Assembly (NCBI GenBank): GCA_910584605.1
Contig: CAJUAW010000071.1
Span: 1-13,924, forward strand
DNA: 13,924 nucleotides
From: an uncultured Oscillospiraceae bacterium
Lineage (GTDB): Bacteria > Bacillota_A > Clostridia > Oscillospirales > Oscillospiraceae
Direction: 5' to 3'
Shown: positions 1 through 6,416 of the stretch, piece by piece
Layout: every line of letters begins with the position of its first letter
How positions within the stretch are numbered: position 1 is the stretch's first letter
The notes under the pieces: model-generated
Told to the model about the DNA's origin: nothing
Seen by the model: only the letters and a program-made list of their open reading frames with translations
Database searches by the model: none
Made by a program: the position numbers and the translations under genes

Positions 1-2064
1 CGGTTTGTTGTTCCTGGTCCAGTCGTCCAGCATTTTGGCCAGCTGGGCCAGGGGCGCTTCCTCCGGCGTGTTGGACGCGCCCTGGAGCATGGCGGCCAGC
101 TTGGACAGCGGGAGAATCGCCTCCGGCTCCCTGCCCTCGCCCGCCTCCAGGATGGTGGGGGCGGTAACAATGCCGCCAGTGGCCAGCATGGGGATCTCGG
201 GCAGATTGATGGAAAAGCTTTTGCCGCCCACCACGGGCACCCAGTCCGGGATAGTGAAGCCGCAGGAGTTGATGGCCCCAATCACGGAGTTAACCGCGCC
301 GATCACGGCGTTGATGGGCACTTTCGCGATATTGGCCAGACCTCCGAACAGATTTCCGAATATATCGCATACGCCCTGCCAGGCAAGTTCCCAATTCCCG
401 GTGAATACGCCGGTAATAAAATTGAGCAGCCCGGTAAATATGCCGATGACATTTTCTATGATGGGCGCCGCGATTTGTACGGCGCTTTCCAGGCCGTTGA
501 TCAGCGCCAGACCCGTGACCTGAAAAGCAGGGCCCAGGACACCGGCCAGCAGAGAGGCTAGGTCCATCAGACTGGCGCCCAAGGGCTGGAGCTTGACCCA
601 CAGGGACGTTACAGCAGCCCGAAATTTTTCACTGTGGTTCCACAGATAGATGAACCCTGCCGCCAGAGCTGCGGCCCCGCCAGCAATCAGGGCCAGCTTC
701 ACATTGCCTATGCTCATCACCCTGGATAGCAGGCTCCCACTCTGAGAAGCCGCGTTGAAGATGGTGGACAGGTTTTTTACAGCCCCAACGGCGGCACTTG
801 CCACCTGCAGCCCCTTAAAGGCCCCTACTGCGGCCGTCACCGCACCGCCGACGGCGAGGATAATATCGCGGTTCTCCCACAGCGCCTTGCCGGCTTCTAT
901 CACAATCGGCGTGATTTCCTCCAGCTTGCTGGATACGACCGGCAATACATTATTTGCCAGGTACTCCAGGCCCTCCTTGGCGTATGGGACCAGTTGTTCT
1001 CCAACACGCACCAGCGCGGCCTCCGCCTGGCGCTTTACGCCCTCCATGGCGGTGCCCAGGTCGTTGTATTTAACCGAGTTGATTTGCTCCAGCGCGTCCA
1101 TTGTGTCATAGGCCCCGGCTGAGGCGCTTGCCATGGCCTCCATGGCCTCGGCGCCCAGGTCCTCCCACATGGTCCCGAACAGAGATACGCCCAGCGCGTC
1201 CCGCGCCACCTGGTCCTCCATGTCCATCAGGGTGTTTAACACATCGAAAAACGCCTGATTGGCCCCGTCCCCGCCTGCGGCAAATGTGCCCATCATTGCG
1301 CCTGCGTTATAGCCCAGGGCCTCAAAGGCGGCCACTGTGCTGTCGGAGCCGTCAATCGCCCGGATGGAGAACTCCTTTACCGCGTCGCCCACCTTGTCCA
1401 GGTTCCACGCGGTGCTGTCCGCGCCGGATTGCAGGAGCTGGAACATACCGTCAGCGGTAAATCCCAGCTTTGAAAATTGGCTGGAGTATTCGTTGATGGT
1501 ATCAATCAGCTCACCGGAATAGTCAAGGCCGTTCTGTGCGCCCGCCGCGATCAGGCCGAAGGCCTCCTCTGCTGACCCTCCGAAGTTTTTTCGGATTGCC
1601 GCCGCGGCGCGGGTGCTTTCCGACACGTCGTACTCGAAGGCGTCCCGCAGAGCAATCGCGGCTTCTGTCGCTCCCGCAATCTCCTGGGCTGGGATGTCCT
1701 TGATATTCCGATTGACCAACGCAACCGCATTGGCAGCGTCCTCGATACTCTCGCCAAAGTTGTTCTGGTAAACGCTTTCCATCGCGCTTTGCAGGCTGGC
1801 CAGCTCTTCCCCCCTGGCCCCGGTGGCCGCGGCCAGGCTGTTGGCCGCTTTTTCGTGTTCCGTGTAAGCGGAAGTGGCGGCAGTTGCGATCCCGGCCGCA
1901 GCTGTCCCAAGCCCGGTCAGGGCCGTGGCGGCTACTTGACCCGCTTTTTTCGCCGCCTCGCCCAGGGTGCTCAGATTCTCACTTGCAGCTGCACACGCCT
2001 TTTTCAGCGAGCTGTTATCACCGGCGATTTTCAGCAGCATCTCATAGGTCTTACTTCTTGCCAC
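1..2064 (-). CDS. Phage tail tape measure protein (partial, C-terminus off the left edge)
   Basis: The frame is open for 688 codons from GTG at 2064 to base 1, so the C-terminus is missing. Tape measure proteins set tail length, fill the tube lumen and take part in DNA injection. The N-terminus (MARSKTYEMLLKIAGDNSSL) is a charged helix of the type usual for this family. Roughly residues 400-430, 455-475, 500-525 and 535-555 are hydrophobic, Gly/Ala-rich segments that could cross a membrane. Near residue 625 is the motif ATGGIVTAPTILEAGEG followed by EPEAILPL, a pattern common close to the end of such proteins, so probably little is missing. The GTG overlaps the end of the frameshifted chaperone by 14 bases. 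An alternative ATG start lies at 2040. A GGGAGG lies about 15 bases upstream of the GTG, which is long but usable. Identity rests on motif, length and position after the chaperone. Confidence 0.93.
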   Translation of the reverse strand, partial: MARSKTYEMLLKIAGDNSSLKKACAAASENLSTLGEAAKKAGQVAATALTGLGTAAAGIATAATSAYTEHEKAANSLAAATGARGEELASLQSAMESVYQNNFGESIEDAANAVALVNRNIKDIPAQEIAGATEAAIALRDAFEYDVSESTRAAAAIRKNFGGSAEEAFGLIAAGAQNGLDYSGELIDTINEYSSQFSKLGFTADGMFQLLQSGADSTAWNLDKVGDAVKEFSIRAIDGSDSTVAAFEALGYNAGAMMGTFAAGGDGANQAFFDVLNTLMDMEDQVARDALGVSLFGTMWEDLGAEAMEAMASASAGAYDTMDALEQINSVKYNDLGTAMEGVKRQAEAALVRVGEQLVPYAKEGLEYLANNVLPVVSSKLEEITPIVIEAGKALWENRDIILAVGGAVTAAVGAFKGLQVASAAVGAVKNLSTIFNAASQSGSLLSRVMSIGNVKLALIAGGAAALAAGFIYLWNHSEKFRAAVTSLWVKLQPLGASLMDLASLLAGVLGPAFQVTGLALINGLESAVQIAAPIIENVIGIFTGLLNFITGVFTGNWELAWQGVCDIFGNLFGGLANIAKVPINAVIGAVNSVIGAINSCGFTIPDWVPVVGGKSFSINLPEIPMLATGGIVTAPTILEAGEGREPEAILPLSKLAAMLQGASNTPEEAPLAQLAKMLDDWTRNNKP

Positions 2065-2634
2065 GGCCCCGCTTCACTCCCTCCCAAATGGTTTTTGCCA
2101 TATCGGCGTACTCGTTCACATCGTCCATCTGCATGGAGATGAAAAACTCCGGGCTGCTATGGAATTGCAGGGCAAGGGCGGCACACCCCTTACGGACGGT
2201 TTCTGGCGTTATTCCTCCCCATCCGCGTTGAACAAAAAACCCACGACTTTCCCTTTCAGCGCGATAGCGTCCTTGGCCGGCATACGCTCAAAGAACTCCA
2301 GCGGAAGCTTTGTCACCAGATGGCCCATGACGGCAGCGTACTCCGCTGTCATTTCCAACGTCGCCGCGTTCAGCCCTCTGTGCTTCTTGGACGTGATCTT
2401 AGCGGCCCGCGCAAGGTCGCCCGCCGTGGCATTCTCCAGGCCGGACAGGTCCAGCTCCTCGTAGGTCCTGCCCTCGAATACATAGGGCTTGGACAGCTTC
2501 AGCACCAGGTCCTCCGGCTCGTTGTCCTCTCCGGTCCCGGCCAATTCTTCCATAGCCTCCGGCTCCGCCCGGCCGGCGGCCTCCTGGGGGACTTCCTGCT
2601 CAGGGGCGGGGGTCGTTTTTCCTTTTTCCATCAT
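2051..2634 (-). CDS. Tail assembly chaperone, -1 frameshift product (GT-like long form)
   Basis: A -1 shift at GGGTTTTTTG (2242 to 2233) lets ribosomes bypass the TAA at 2209-2211 and continue to TAA at 2051-2053. The joined frame is 585 nucleotides when the re-read base is counted, giving about 194 residues, and it is in phase with no stop. The added segment of about 60 residues contains GGITPETVRKGCAALALQF and SPEFFISMQMDDVNEY and ends in a basic tail (VKRGRGKK). It looks like real protein. Programmed frameshifting in this gene is known across tailed phages (lambda G/GT, P2 E/E+E'). No separate start with a good ribosome site serves this second frame, which fills the otherwise gene-free stretch before the tape measure. 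Confidence 0.85.
2209..2634 (-). CDS. Tail assembly chaperone, short (unshifted) form
   Basis: This 141-residue protein lies between tail tube and tape measure, the usual place of the chaperone that coats the tape measure during tail assembly. The N-terminal 45 residues are acidic and Pro/Glu-rich. The core (LVLKLSKPYVFEGRTYEELDLSGL, here named by its first and last residues L46-L69 approximately) resembles the Mu gp41-like TAC family (Phage_TAC_7). The start chosen is ATG at 2634, which overlaps the tube gene's TGA by one base (TGATG) and has AAGGAG eight bases upstream. GTG at 2640 and ATG at 2631 are alternatives. A slippery stretch close to the 3' end gives a longer form, described separately. 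Family assignment is from remembered pattern, not a search. Confidence 0.85.
   Translation of the reverse strand: MMEKGKTTPAPEQEVPQEAAGRAEPEAMEELAGTGEDNEPEDLVLKLSKPYVFEGRTYEELDLSGLENATAGDLARAAKITSKKHRGLNAATLEMTAEYAAVMGHLVTKLPLEFFERMPAKDAIALKGKVVGFLFNADGEE
2233..2242 (-). promoter_or_regulatory. Ribosomal -1 frameshift site
   Basis: Read on the minus strand in zero frame, the codons are GTG GGT TTT TTG. Two overlapping X XXY YYZ heptamers are present: G GGT TTT and T TTT TTG. The second allows nearly perfect re-pairing of both tRNAs after slipping back one base. It lies eight codons before the zero-frame stop, a spacing usual for tail chaperone genes. I did not identify a convincing downstream pseudoknot by eye. 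Confidence 0.82.
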
Positions 2635-3149
2635 CAGCACATCTCCTTAATTTCAGCCAGCATGTCTTTACCGCGAATCTTGAATACCTCGTTCAGCTTG
2701 TCCAGCTCCACCATAGGCTCGCCGTCCAGCTCAATGAGGATATACAGCAGGGTCAGGGTGATCTTGACCTCCATCCCGCTGCCGGCCTTGAATTTCCCAA
2801 GTTCAAACTTGGACATCCGCCCCCGGACCACCACCCGGACCGAGTGGAATACGATATCCCCCTCGCTGTTGGTGGACTGGGCGGAGCCCCGGACCGTCAG
2901 GCGGACCGCTTTCCGCTGGTCCAGCATGTCTACGGCGTCCCGGTCCAGGACCCGGAAGGGAAGCTCCATCTCCTGATTGGAGAAGTAGCCCACGGTGGGG
3001 TCGTCGAACTCGCCCAGGACCCCGGCACCGCTTACCGTCTCGCTGGAGGACTCAAAGCCGGGGAGGGGGAGCTCGTCCCCCATGCCCAGAAGCCTGTCAC
3101 CCTCGTTGTACACGTTGTACTTATTGATTTTGGTCGGAATTTCATGCAT
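2634..3149 (-). CDS. Major tail tube protein (P2 FII-like)
   Basis: This 171-residue protein matches the length and pattern of the contractile-phage tail tube family (Phage_tube, P2 FII). It begins MHEIPTKINKYNVYNEG and has the LGMGDELPLPGFE segment typical of the N-terminal part. The C-terminal half, GKFKAGSGMEVKITLTLLYI, ends in a strand-rich section like other tube subunits. Tube monomers stack as hexameric rings inside the sheath and form the DNA channel. The ATG at 3149 lies two bases after the sheath stop, with GGAGGT eight bases upstream inside the sheath gene's end. Sheath followed directly by tube is the standard order in myoviruses. Confidence 0.93.
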   Translation of the reverse strand: MHEIPTKINKYNVYNEGDRLLGMGDELPLPGFESSSETVSGAGVLGEFDDPTVGYFSNQEMELPFRVLDRDAVDMLDQRKAVRLTVRGSAQSTNSEGDIVFHSVRVVVRGRMSKFELGKFKAGSGMEVKITLTLLYILIELDGEPMVELDKLNEVFKIRGKDMLAEIKEMC

Positions 3150-3151
3150 CC

Positions 3152-4612
3152 TCAGTCACCTCCAAGGGCCGATTCCAAAGCGTCCACGTCGTACTCGCGG
3201 ATGTTCTCAATAAATTCGGCCGGAATATAGGGGGCCAGGAACGTATGGACCGTCAGGTGGCCGTTCAGCAGATTGGTCACCGGGTTCTCCTCGCTGCGGA
3301 ACTCCACCCGATAGCCCGCGCAGTAGCCCCGGGCCACATAGCCGTTGCCCACAATGTTCTGGCTGTCCACGATGGACTGAATCAGCCGCTTGTTCCCCGG
3401 CTTGTCCACCTTTTGCAGATAAGTACGGATAAAGTTGTTGCCGTCCCAGTCGAAGAAGCGGCGCACCTTCAGCCAGCGGTCCTTGGGGTCAGTGGTGGAG
3501 GGGTAGGCGGCGGTGCTGTTGCCCCAGGCCTTGAAGCCGTTGGCGTTGATTGCCGTGATGACCCCGTTGGCATTGAGAACGTCGTTGGCCTGCTGCGGAT
3601 CCAGCACGACGGGCGTGCCGTCCGCCAGCAACGTGGCGGTAATGCGCAGGTCCTGGTTGGATGCGTTCTCCGGCACATCGCTGTTCTGGGCGTCTGTGTA
3701 GGCCTGGAGCGCGGCGAACATGGCGGAGTAGTAGTACACCTTGTCGCCCACCGCCACCAAGGGCCAGAGCGCGCCGGCATGATTGCTGGTGGCTCCCAGC
3801 TTCTCCTTGGCCTCCTTGACCTGAGTATAGACCTTTGCTCCGTTCTCTCCCTCAGTGGGGATGTCCAGCAGGCAGGTGCAGTTATACACCCCGTTGATAC
3901 TCTCCGTCTTGGCCTGGAGGGCTGCGGCCACCACGGGGAACTGGCTCCAGCCGGGGGCCAGCAGCAGGCCGGGGGTCATGCCCAGCTTGGGATAGATCTG
4001 CCGGATCAGCTCCAGGCCGGTCTCTTTCCCGGTCTGCGCATCCACTCCGCCTACAATGTCCGCCTGGGTGACGCCGGAAGGATCAAGGCTCTTGCTGGAC
4101 ACAGACAGCTGGACCGCACCCTTTGCCTCCTTAGACAGGAGGGTGATCAACACACTGCCGTCCTTGGCATGGACGGCTATGTAGTCGGTGTCCCGCTCCA
4201 GGGTGTTCTCCCCGGCCTGGACCACGAGCGTGTCCAGCAGCACATAGTCCGCCCGGTATACCGCCTGACCGTCCGAAACGGAGCAGTCCTCGGCCGCGTT
4301 CTCCTTGGTGTGGGCGGGGTTGCTAGGGTCCAGCACGTTTACCAGGATGATGGGCGCCACGTTGAACACCCGGAAACAGGCGTCCATCGACTGGCACAGG
4401 GTAAAGGTCTTGAAGTCGTCCGAGTACCCCAGCGCCTGCTGGCACTCGGCGAAGGAGTAGCACAGCACAGGGGCATTGACCGCCGCGGCGGGGTCCTTGA
4501 TCAGATGAATGGGCGCGGTCCCGAAGATGACCTGAAGCCCGGCGCTGCCCTGGATGGGCGAGGTCAGGCTGGTGTCCACCTCGGAATTGTAAACGCCATG
4601 GGGATATGCCAT
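3152..4612 (-). CDS. Phage tail sheath protein
   Basis: This 486-residue protein shows the tail sheath family pattern. The N-terminus, MAYPHGVYNSEVDTSLTSPI, is followed by a domain containing VIFGTAPIHL near residues 29-38. The C-terminal domain has the usual order: YVARGYCAGYRVEFRSEENP, a short linker, then a strand ending near FLAPYIPAEFIENI. Sheath subunits form the outer contractile cylinder around the tube. Length is normal for the family and I see no truncation. The ATG at 4612 is preceded by GGGAGG about nine bases upstream. Its presence shows that the phage is a myovirus, although its head genes resemble those of siphoviruses. Confidence 0.96.
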   Translation of the reverse strand: MAYPHGVYNSEVDTSLTSPIQGSAGLQVIFGTAPIHLIKDPAAAVNAPVLCYSFAECQQALGYSDDFKTFTLCQSMDACFRVFNVAPIILVNVLDPSNPAHTKENAAEDCSVSDGQAVYRADYVLLDTLVVQAGENTLERDTDYIAVHAKDGSVLITLLSKEAKGAVQLSVSSKSLDPSGVTQADIVGGVDAQTGKETGLELIRQIYPKLGMTPGLLLAPGWSQFPVVAAALQAKTESINGVYNCTCLLDIPTEGENGAKVYTQVKEAKEKLGATSNHAGALWPLVAVGDKVYYYSAMFAALQAYTDAQNSDVPENASNQDLRITATLLADGTPVVLDPQQANDVLNANGVITAINANGFKAWGNSTAAYPSTTDPKDRWLKVRRFFDWDGNNFIRTYLQKVDKPGNKRLIQSIVDSQNIVGNGYVARGYCAGYRVEFRSEENPVTNLLNGHLTVHTFLAPYIPAEFIENIREYDVDALESALGGD

Positions 4613-4627
4613 ATTACATTTCCTCCC

Positions 4628-4942
4628 TTAACGAATCTCCTGCGCTTTGCAGTACAGGGTGTAATACCGCCCGGCTCTGGCCTGGAGCTGCCGCCGCACC
4701 TCCGGGAGCTGGTCCAGCGGGACCACCAGGGCTTTCAGCACCGGGCTGGCCTGGACCGCTTCCAGCAGCGGGGACGACAGGCCGTGGGTGTAGGTCGTGA
4801 ACTGGACCGCTTTCCCGGGAATGGTGGGGCCGCAGTAGGCCACAGGGGTAGGGACGCGGGCGGCCTTTCTGGACGGCTGCTGGCCGCTCTGAAACTTTGC
4901 GGCCGATGCGCTCCCCTTGCGGGGAGTTGGGGTCTTGCTCAT
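4628..4942 (-). CDS. Small phage protein before the sheath (Mu gp38/DUF2635 position)
   Basis: This is a 104-residue protein of unknown function. The start is the ATG at 4942, which overlaps the preceding gene's stop as ATGA and has GGAGGT nine bases upstream. The first 35 residues are basic and Ser/Pro-rich, probably disordered (MSKTPTPRKGSASAAKFQSG). The folded part carries VAYCGPTIPGKAVQFTTYTH and then ASPVLKALVVPLDQLPEVRR, a pattern I associate with short proteins just upstream of sheath genes in contractile-tail prophages. Mu has its DUF2635 protein in this slot, but I cannot say that the two are homologous. It ends 15 bases before the sheath start. Confidence 0.8.
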   Translation of the reverse strand: MSKTPTPRKGSASAAKFQSGQQPSRKAARVPTPVAYCGPTIPGKAVQFTTYTHGLSSPLLEAVQASPVLKALVVPLDQLPEVRRQLQARAGRYYTLYCKAQEIR

Positions 4943-5472
4943 GTTTCTGGCACCTCCTTGAAGATGGCCGGCGCGGCAAGCTTCAGCGCCATGCCGGCGA
5001 AATAATAGGGGTGGGTGTCCTCTTCCGGTACCACCCACTGAATGGGGTACTGCACCTCGTACCGGCGGCCTACAATACCGTTTCGGCCGTAGTGGGTCAG
5101 GATGGCGTTGACGATGTGGAGCGCGTCCCGGAAGCCCTGGCGGTTCGGGTCCGGGTCATAGACGCATACCACCAGAACGAGCTCCACCTGCTGGCGTGTG
5201 TCCTGGCCCGGCAGCTCTCCGCCTGGTATTCGGACAATCACATAGGGCTCCGGCACGTCCTCCGGGGACTGCTCCTCCAGCTGCTCCAGCGCCAGGTCCG
5301 GGTCCTCCTCGGGGTCCAGCTCCGGCTCCAGGTCCGCTCCCGCCCGGATCGGCAGGTCCTGGGGGAAAATCTGAATCCGCCGTTCCACCCCTGTGGAATT
5401 TTTTAAGGTTTCCCCCTTGAAAAGCTGTTCCAGGTCCGCTACCACGGCGTCCTGCAAAAATTCTTGGGTCAA
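4939..5472 (-). CDS. Tail terminator-like protein (Mu gp37/DUF1834 or gpU position)
   Basis: This 177-residue protein starts with TTG at 5472, overlapping the small upstream gene as TTGA, and AGGAGG lies nine bases before it. No ATG or GTG is available near the N-terminus. Residues near 45-75 form a very acidic, Pro-rich stretch (DLEPELDPEEDPDLALEQLE) that looks like an insert or loop. The rest, PYVIVRIPGGEL, VELVLVVCVYDPD and YPIQWVVPEEDTHPYYFAGM, fits the alpha/beta fold of tail terminator proteins that cap the tube and meet the head. Position between the head-tail joining genes and the sheath agrees. It could instead be another tail completion protein. The family call is from pattern and order only. 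Confidence 0.78.
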   Translation of the reverse strand: MTQEFLQDAVVADLEQLFKGETLKNSTGVERRIQIFPQDLPIRAGADLEPELDPEEDPDLALEQLEEQSPEDVPEPYVIVRIPGGELPGQDTRQQVELVLVVCVYDPDPNRQGFRDALHIVNAILTHYGRNGIVGRRYEVQYPIQWVVPEEDTHPYYFAGMALKLAAPAIFKEVPET

Positions 5473-5660
5473 GAGTTTGCGCCTCCTGCTTCATTATTTA
5501 ATGTGATTTTCTCTGCCGCTTCCAAATAAAATCTGTGCGAACTTTGGGCCATAAAGCTGAGTGCTTCCCGCACGTCGTCTTGCGTGGGGCACTCGGCTTT
5601 TATTTTGATCTCCACCTCGGTGCCATCCTCGCTGCGGTAAGTGTTGCTATACTCTGTCAT
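5469..5660 (-). CDS. Small hypothetical phage protein (63 aa)
   Basis: I do not recognise this protein. It is 63 residues long, begins MTEYSNTYRSEDGTEVEIKI, is mildly acidic and has a predicted strand-then-helix look without membrane segments. Support for its being real: ATG at 5660 has AAGGAG ten bases upstream, and the TGA overlaps the next gene's TTG by the usual one-codon joint. A near-consensus minus-strand promoter lies just upstream, so it would be the first gene of the tail transcript. It could be a small tail completion protein, a regulator, or a cargo gene that came with the adjacent toxin-antitoxin pair. Confidence 0.72.
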   Translation of the reverse strand: MTEYSNTYRSEDGTEVEIKIKAECPTQDDVREALSFMAQSSHRFYLEAAEKITLNNEAGGANS

Positions 5661-5687
5661 AAATTCCTGGCTCCTTATAATTTTCTG

Positions 5688-5716
5688 TTGACAAATATAA
5701 TTATATGTGTTATTAT
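5688..5716 (+). promoter_or_regulatory. hicAB promoter
   Basis: TTGACA (5688-5693), a 17-base spacer and TATTAT (5711-5716) form a near-perfect vegetative promoter. Transcription would start near 5723, about 17 bases before the hicA ATG. It sits in an AT-rich island inside GC-rich sequence. Confidence 0.82.
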
Positions 5717-5725
5717 ATGATTGTC
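5690..5725. promoter_or_regulatory. Imperfect dyad, candidate HicB operator
   Basis: The left arm GACAAATATAAT (5690-5701) is the inverted copy of the right arm ATTATATGATTGTC (5712-5725), apart from a two-base insertion in the right arm. Inside it is the perfect palindrome ATATAATTATAT (5695-5706). It spans both opposing promoters. HicB proteins with a DNA-binding C-terminus are known to repress their own operon through such sites. Binding here is inferred. Confidence 0.55.
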
Positions 5726-5727
5726 AG
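5700..5727 (-). promoter_or_regulatory. Putative sigma-70/A promoter for the tail gene block
   Basis: On the minus strand there is CTGACA (5727-5722), a 16-base spacer and TATAAT (5705-5700). Five of six and six of six bases match consensus. Transcription would start near 5693, leaving a leader of about 33 bases before the ATG at 5660. It overlaps the opposing hicA promoter base for base, so the two cannot be occupied by RNA polymerase together. Confidence 0.6.
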
Positions 5728-5739
5728 GAGGGAGACGGC

Positions 5740-5937
5740 ATGAGAAGCTATTCCTCGCGGGAGGTCATTCAACTGCTGAAAGCGGACGGCTGGTATGAGG
5801 TTGGCGTGACCGGAAGCCACCACCAGTTCAAGCACCCCACAAAACGGGGCCGCACAACGGTGAAGCACCCGGACAAGGACATACCCCGCAAGACGCTGGA
5901 CAGCATTGAGCGCCAGTCGGGGCTATCGTTTCGGTAG
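5740..5937 (+). CDS. hicA: HicA-family mRNA interferase toxin
   Basis: This 65-residue protein has the compact HicA fold pattern (double-stranded-RNA-binding-like). It begins MRSYSSREVIQLLKADGWYE, then has the family hallmark GSHHQFKHP at residues 25-33 containing the catalytic histidine (H27 or H28), and ends with VKHPDKDIPRKTLDSIERQ. HicA toxins cut mRNA independently of, or on, the ribosome and slow growth until neutralised by HicB. The ATG at 5740 has GGAGG about eight bases upstream, and upstream in-frame starts would add residues not seen in the family. The order toxin first, antitoxin second is normal for hicAB. All key residues look intact, so it should be active. It is the only toxin in the window and is read against the phage genes. 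Confidence 0.95.
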   Translation: MRSYSSREVIQLLKADGWYEVGVTGSHHQFKHPTKRGRTTVKHPDKDIPRKTLDSIERQSGLSFR

Positions 5938-5978
5938 CCCCGCCCCCCCTTTGAACTTGTAATCAGGAGGTCACATCC

Positions 5979-6383
5979 ATGAAAAAACCGGAACGCTATG
6001 TCTATCCCGCAGTTTTCACCTATGAGCCGGGCCAGGAGATTGCTGTGGTGTTCCCAGACCTGGACACGGCCACCAGCGGAGTCAGTGACGATGACGCATT
6101 GTTTTCTGCCCGTGAATTACTTGGCTGTGTGCTGTTCGGCCTGGAAGAGGATGGGGAGCCCATCCCTGCGCCTACACCGTTGTCCGCCCTTTGCCCACAG
6201 GACAATGAGCGGGCCTTGCTGGTTGACGTCTATATGCCCTCTGTCCGCATGGCACAGGTCAACCGCTCTGTCAACCGCACCGTCACCCTGCCGGCCTGGC
6301 TCAATGCCGCAGCTCTGGAGCGCAATGTGAATTTTTCTCAGGTACTCCAGGATGCGTTACGGCAACAGTTGAATCTGCAATAA
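5979..6383 (+). CDS. hicB: HicB-family antitoxin with ribbon-helix-helix C-terminus
   Basis: This 134-residue protein follows hicA by 41 bases, with AGGAGGT nine bases upstream of its ATG. The N-terminal half has the HicB partial RNase H-like pattern: YPAVFTYEPGQEIAVVFPDL, then the region of GVSDDDALFSARELLGCVLF. The C-terminal 45 residues, NRSVNRTVTLPAWLNAAALE followed by NVNFSQVLQDALRQQL, fit a ribbon-helix-helix DNA-binding domain. HicB masks the HicA active site and usually represses the operon. The candidate operator is the dyad at 5690-5725. The protein looks full length. Confidence 0.94.
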   Translation: MKKPERYVYPAVFTYEPGQEIAVVFPDLDTATSGVSDDDALFSARELLGCVLFGLEEDGEPIPAPTPLSALCPQDNERALLVDVYMPSVRMAQVNRSVNRTVTLPAWLNAAALERNVNFSQVLQDALRQQLNLQ

Positions 6384-6392
6384 CCCGTGCAG

Positions 6393-6416
6393 GCGGCCCG
6401 CCGGGGCCGCTTTTTT
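6393..6416 (+). terminator. Intrinsic terminator of hicAB
   Basis: A 7-bp GC stem (GCGGCCC at 6393-6399 and GGGCCGC at 6404-6410) with a 4-base loop is followed at once by six T residues (6411-6416). It lies 10 bases after the hicB stop codon. Its T run overlaps the stop codon of the opposing gpZ-like gene. On the minus strand no T run follows the stem, so it should act in the plus direction only. Confidence 0.92.

Noticed and set aside
3245..5005. A 586-codon open frame on the plus strand across the sheath gene
   Set aside because: It covers the clear sheath gene, shows Val/Leu/Gly/His-rich translation without recognisable motifs, and no promoter or ribosome site supports it.
5707..5739. 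Longer hicA with 11 extra N-terminal residues
   Set aside because: The extra start lies within the promoter region upstream of the expected transcript start, and the ATG at 5740 has the ribosome site.
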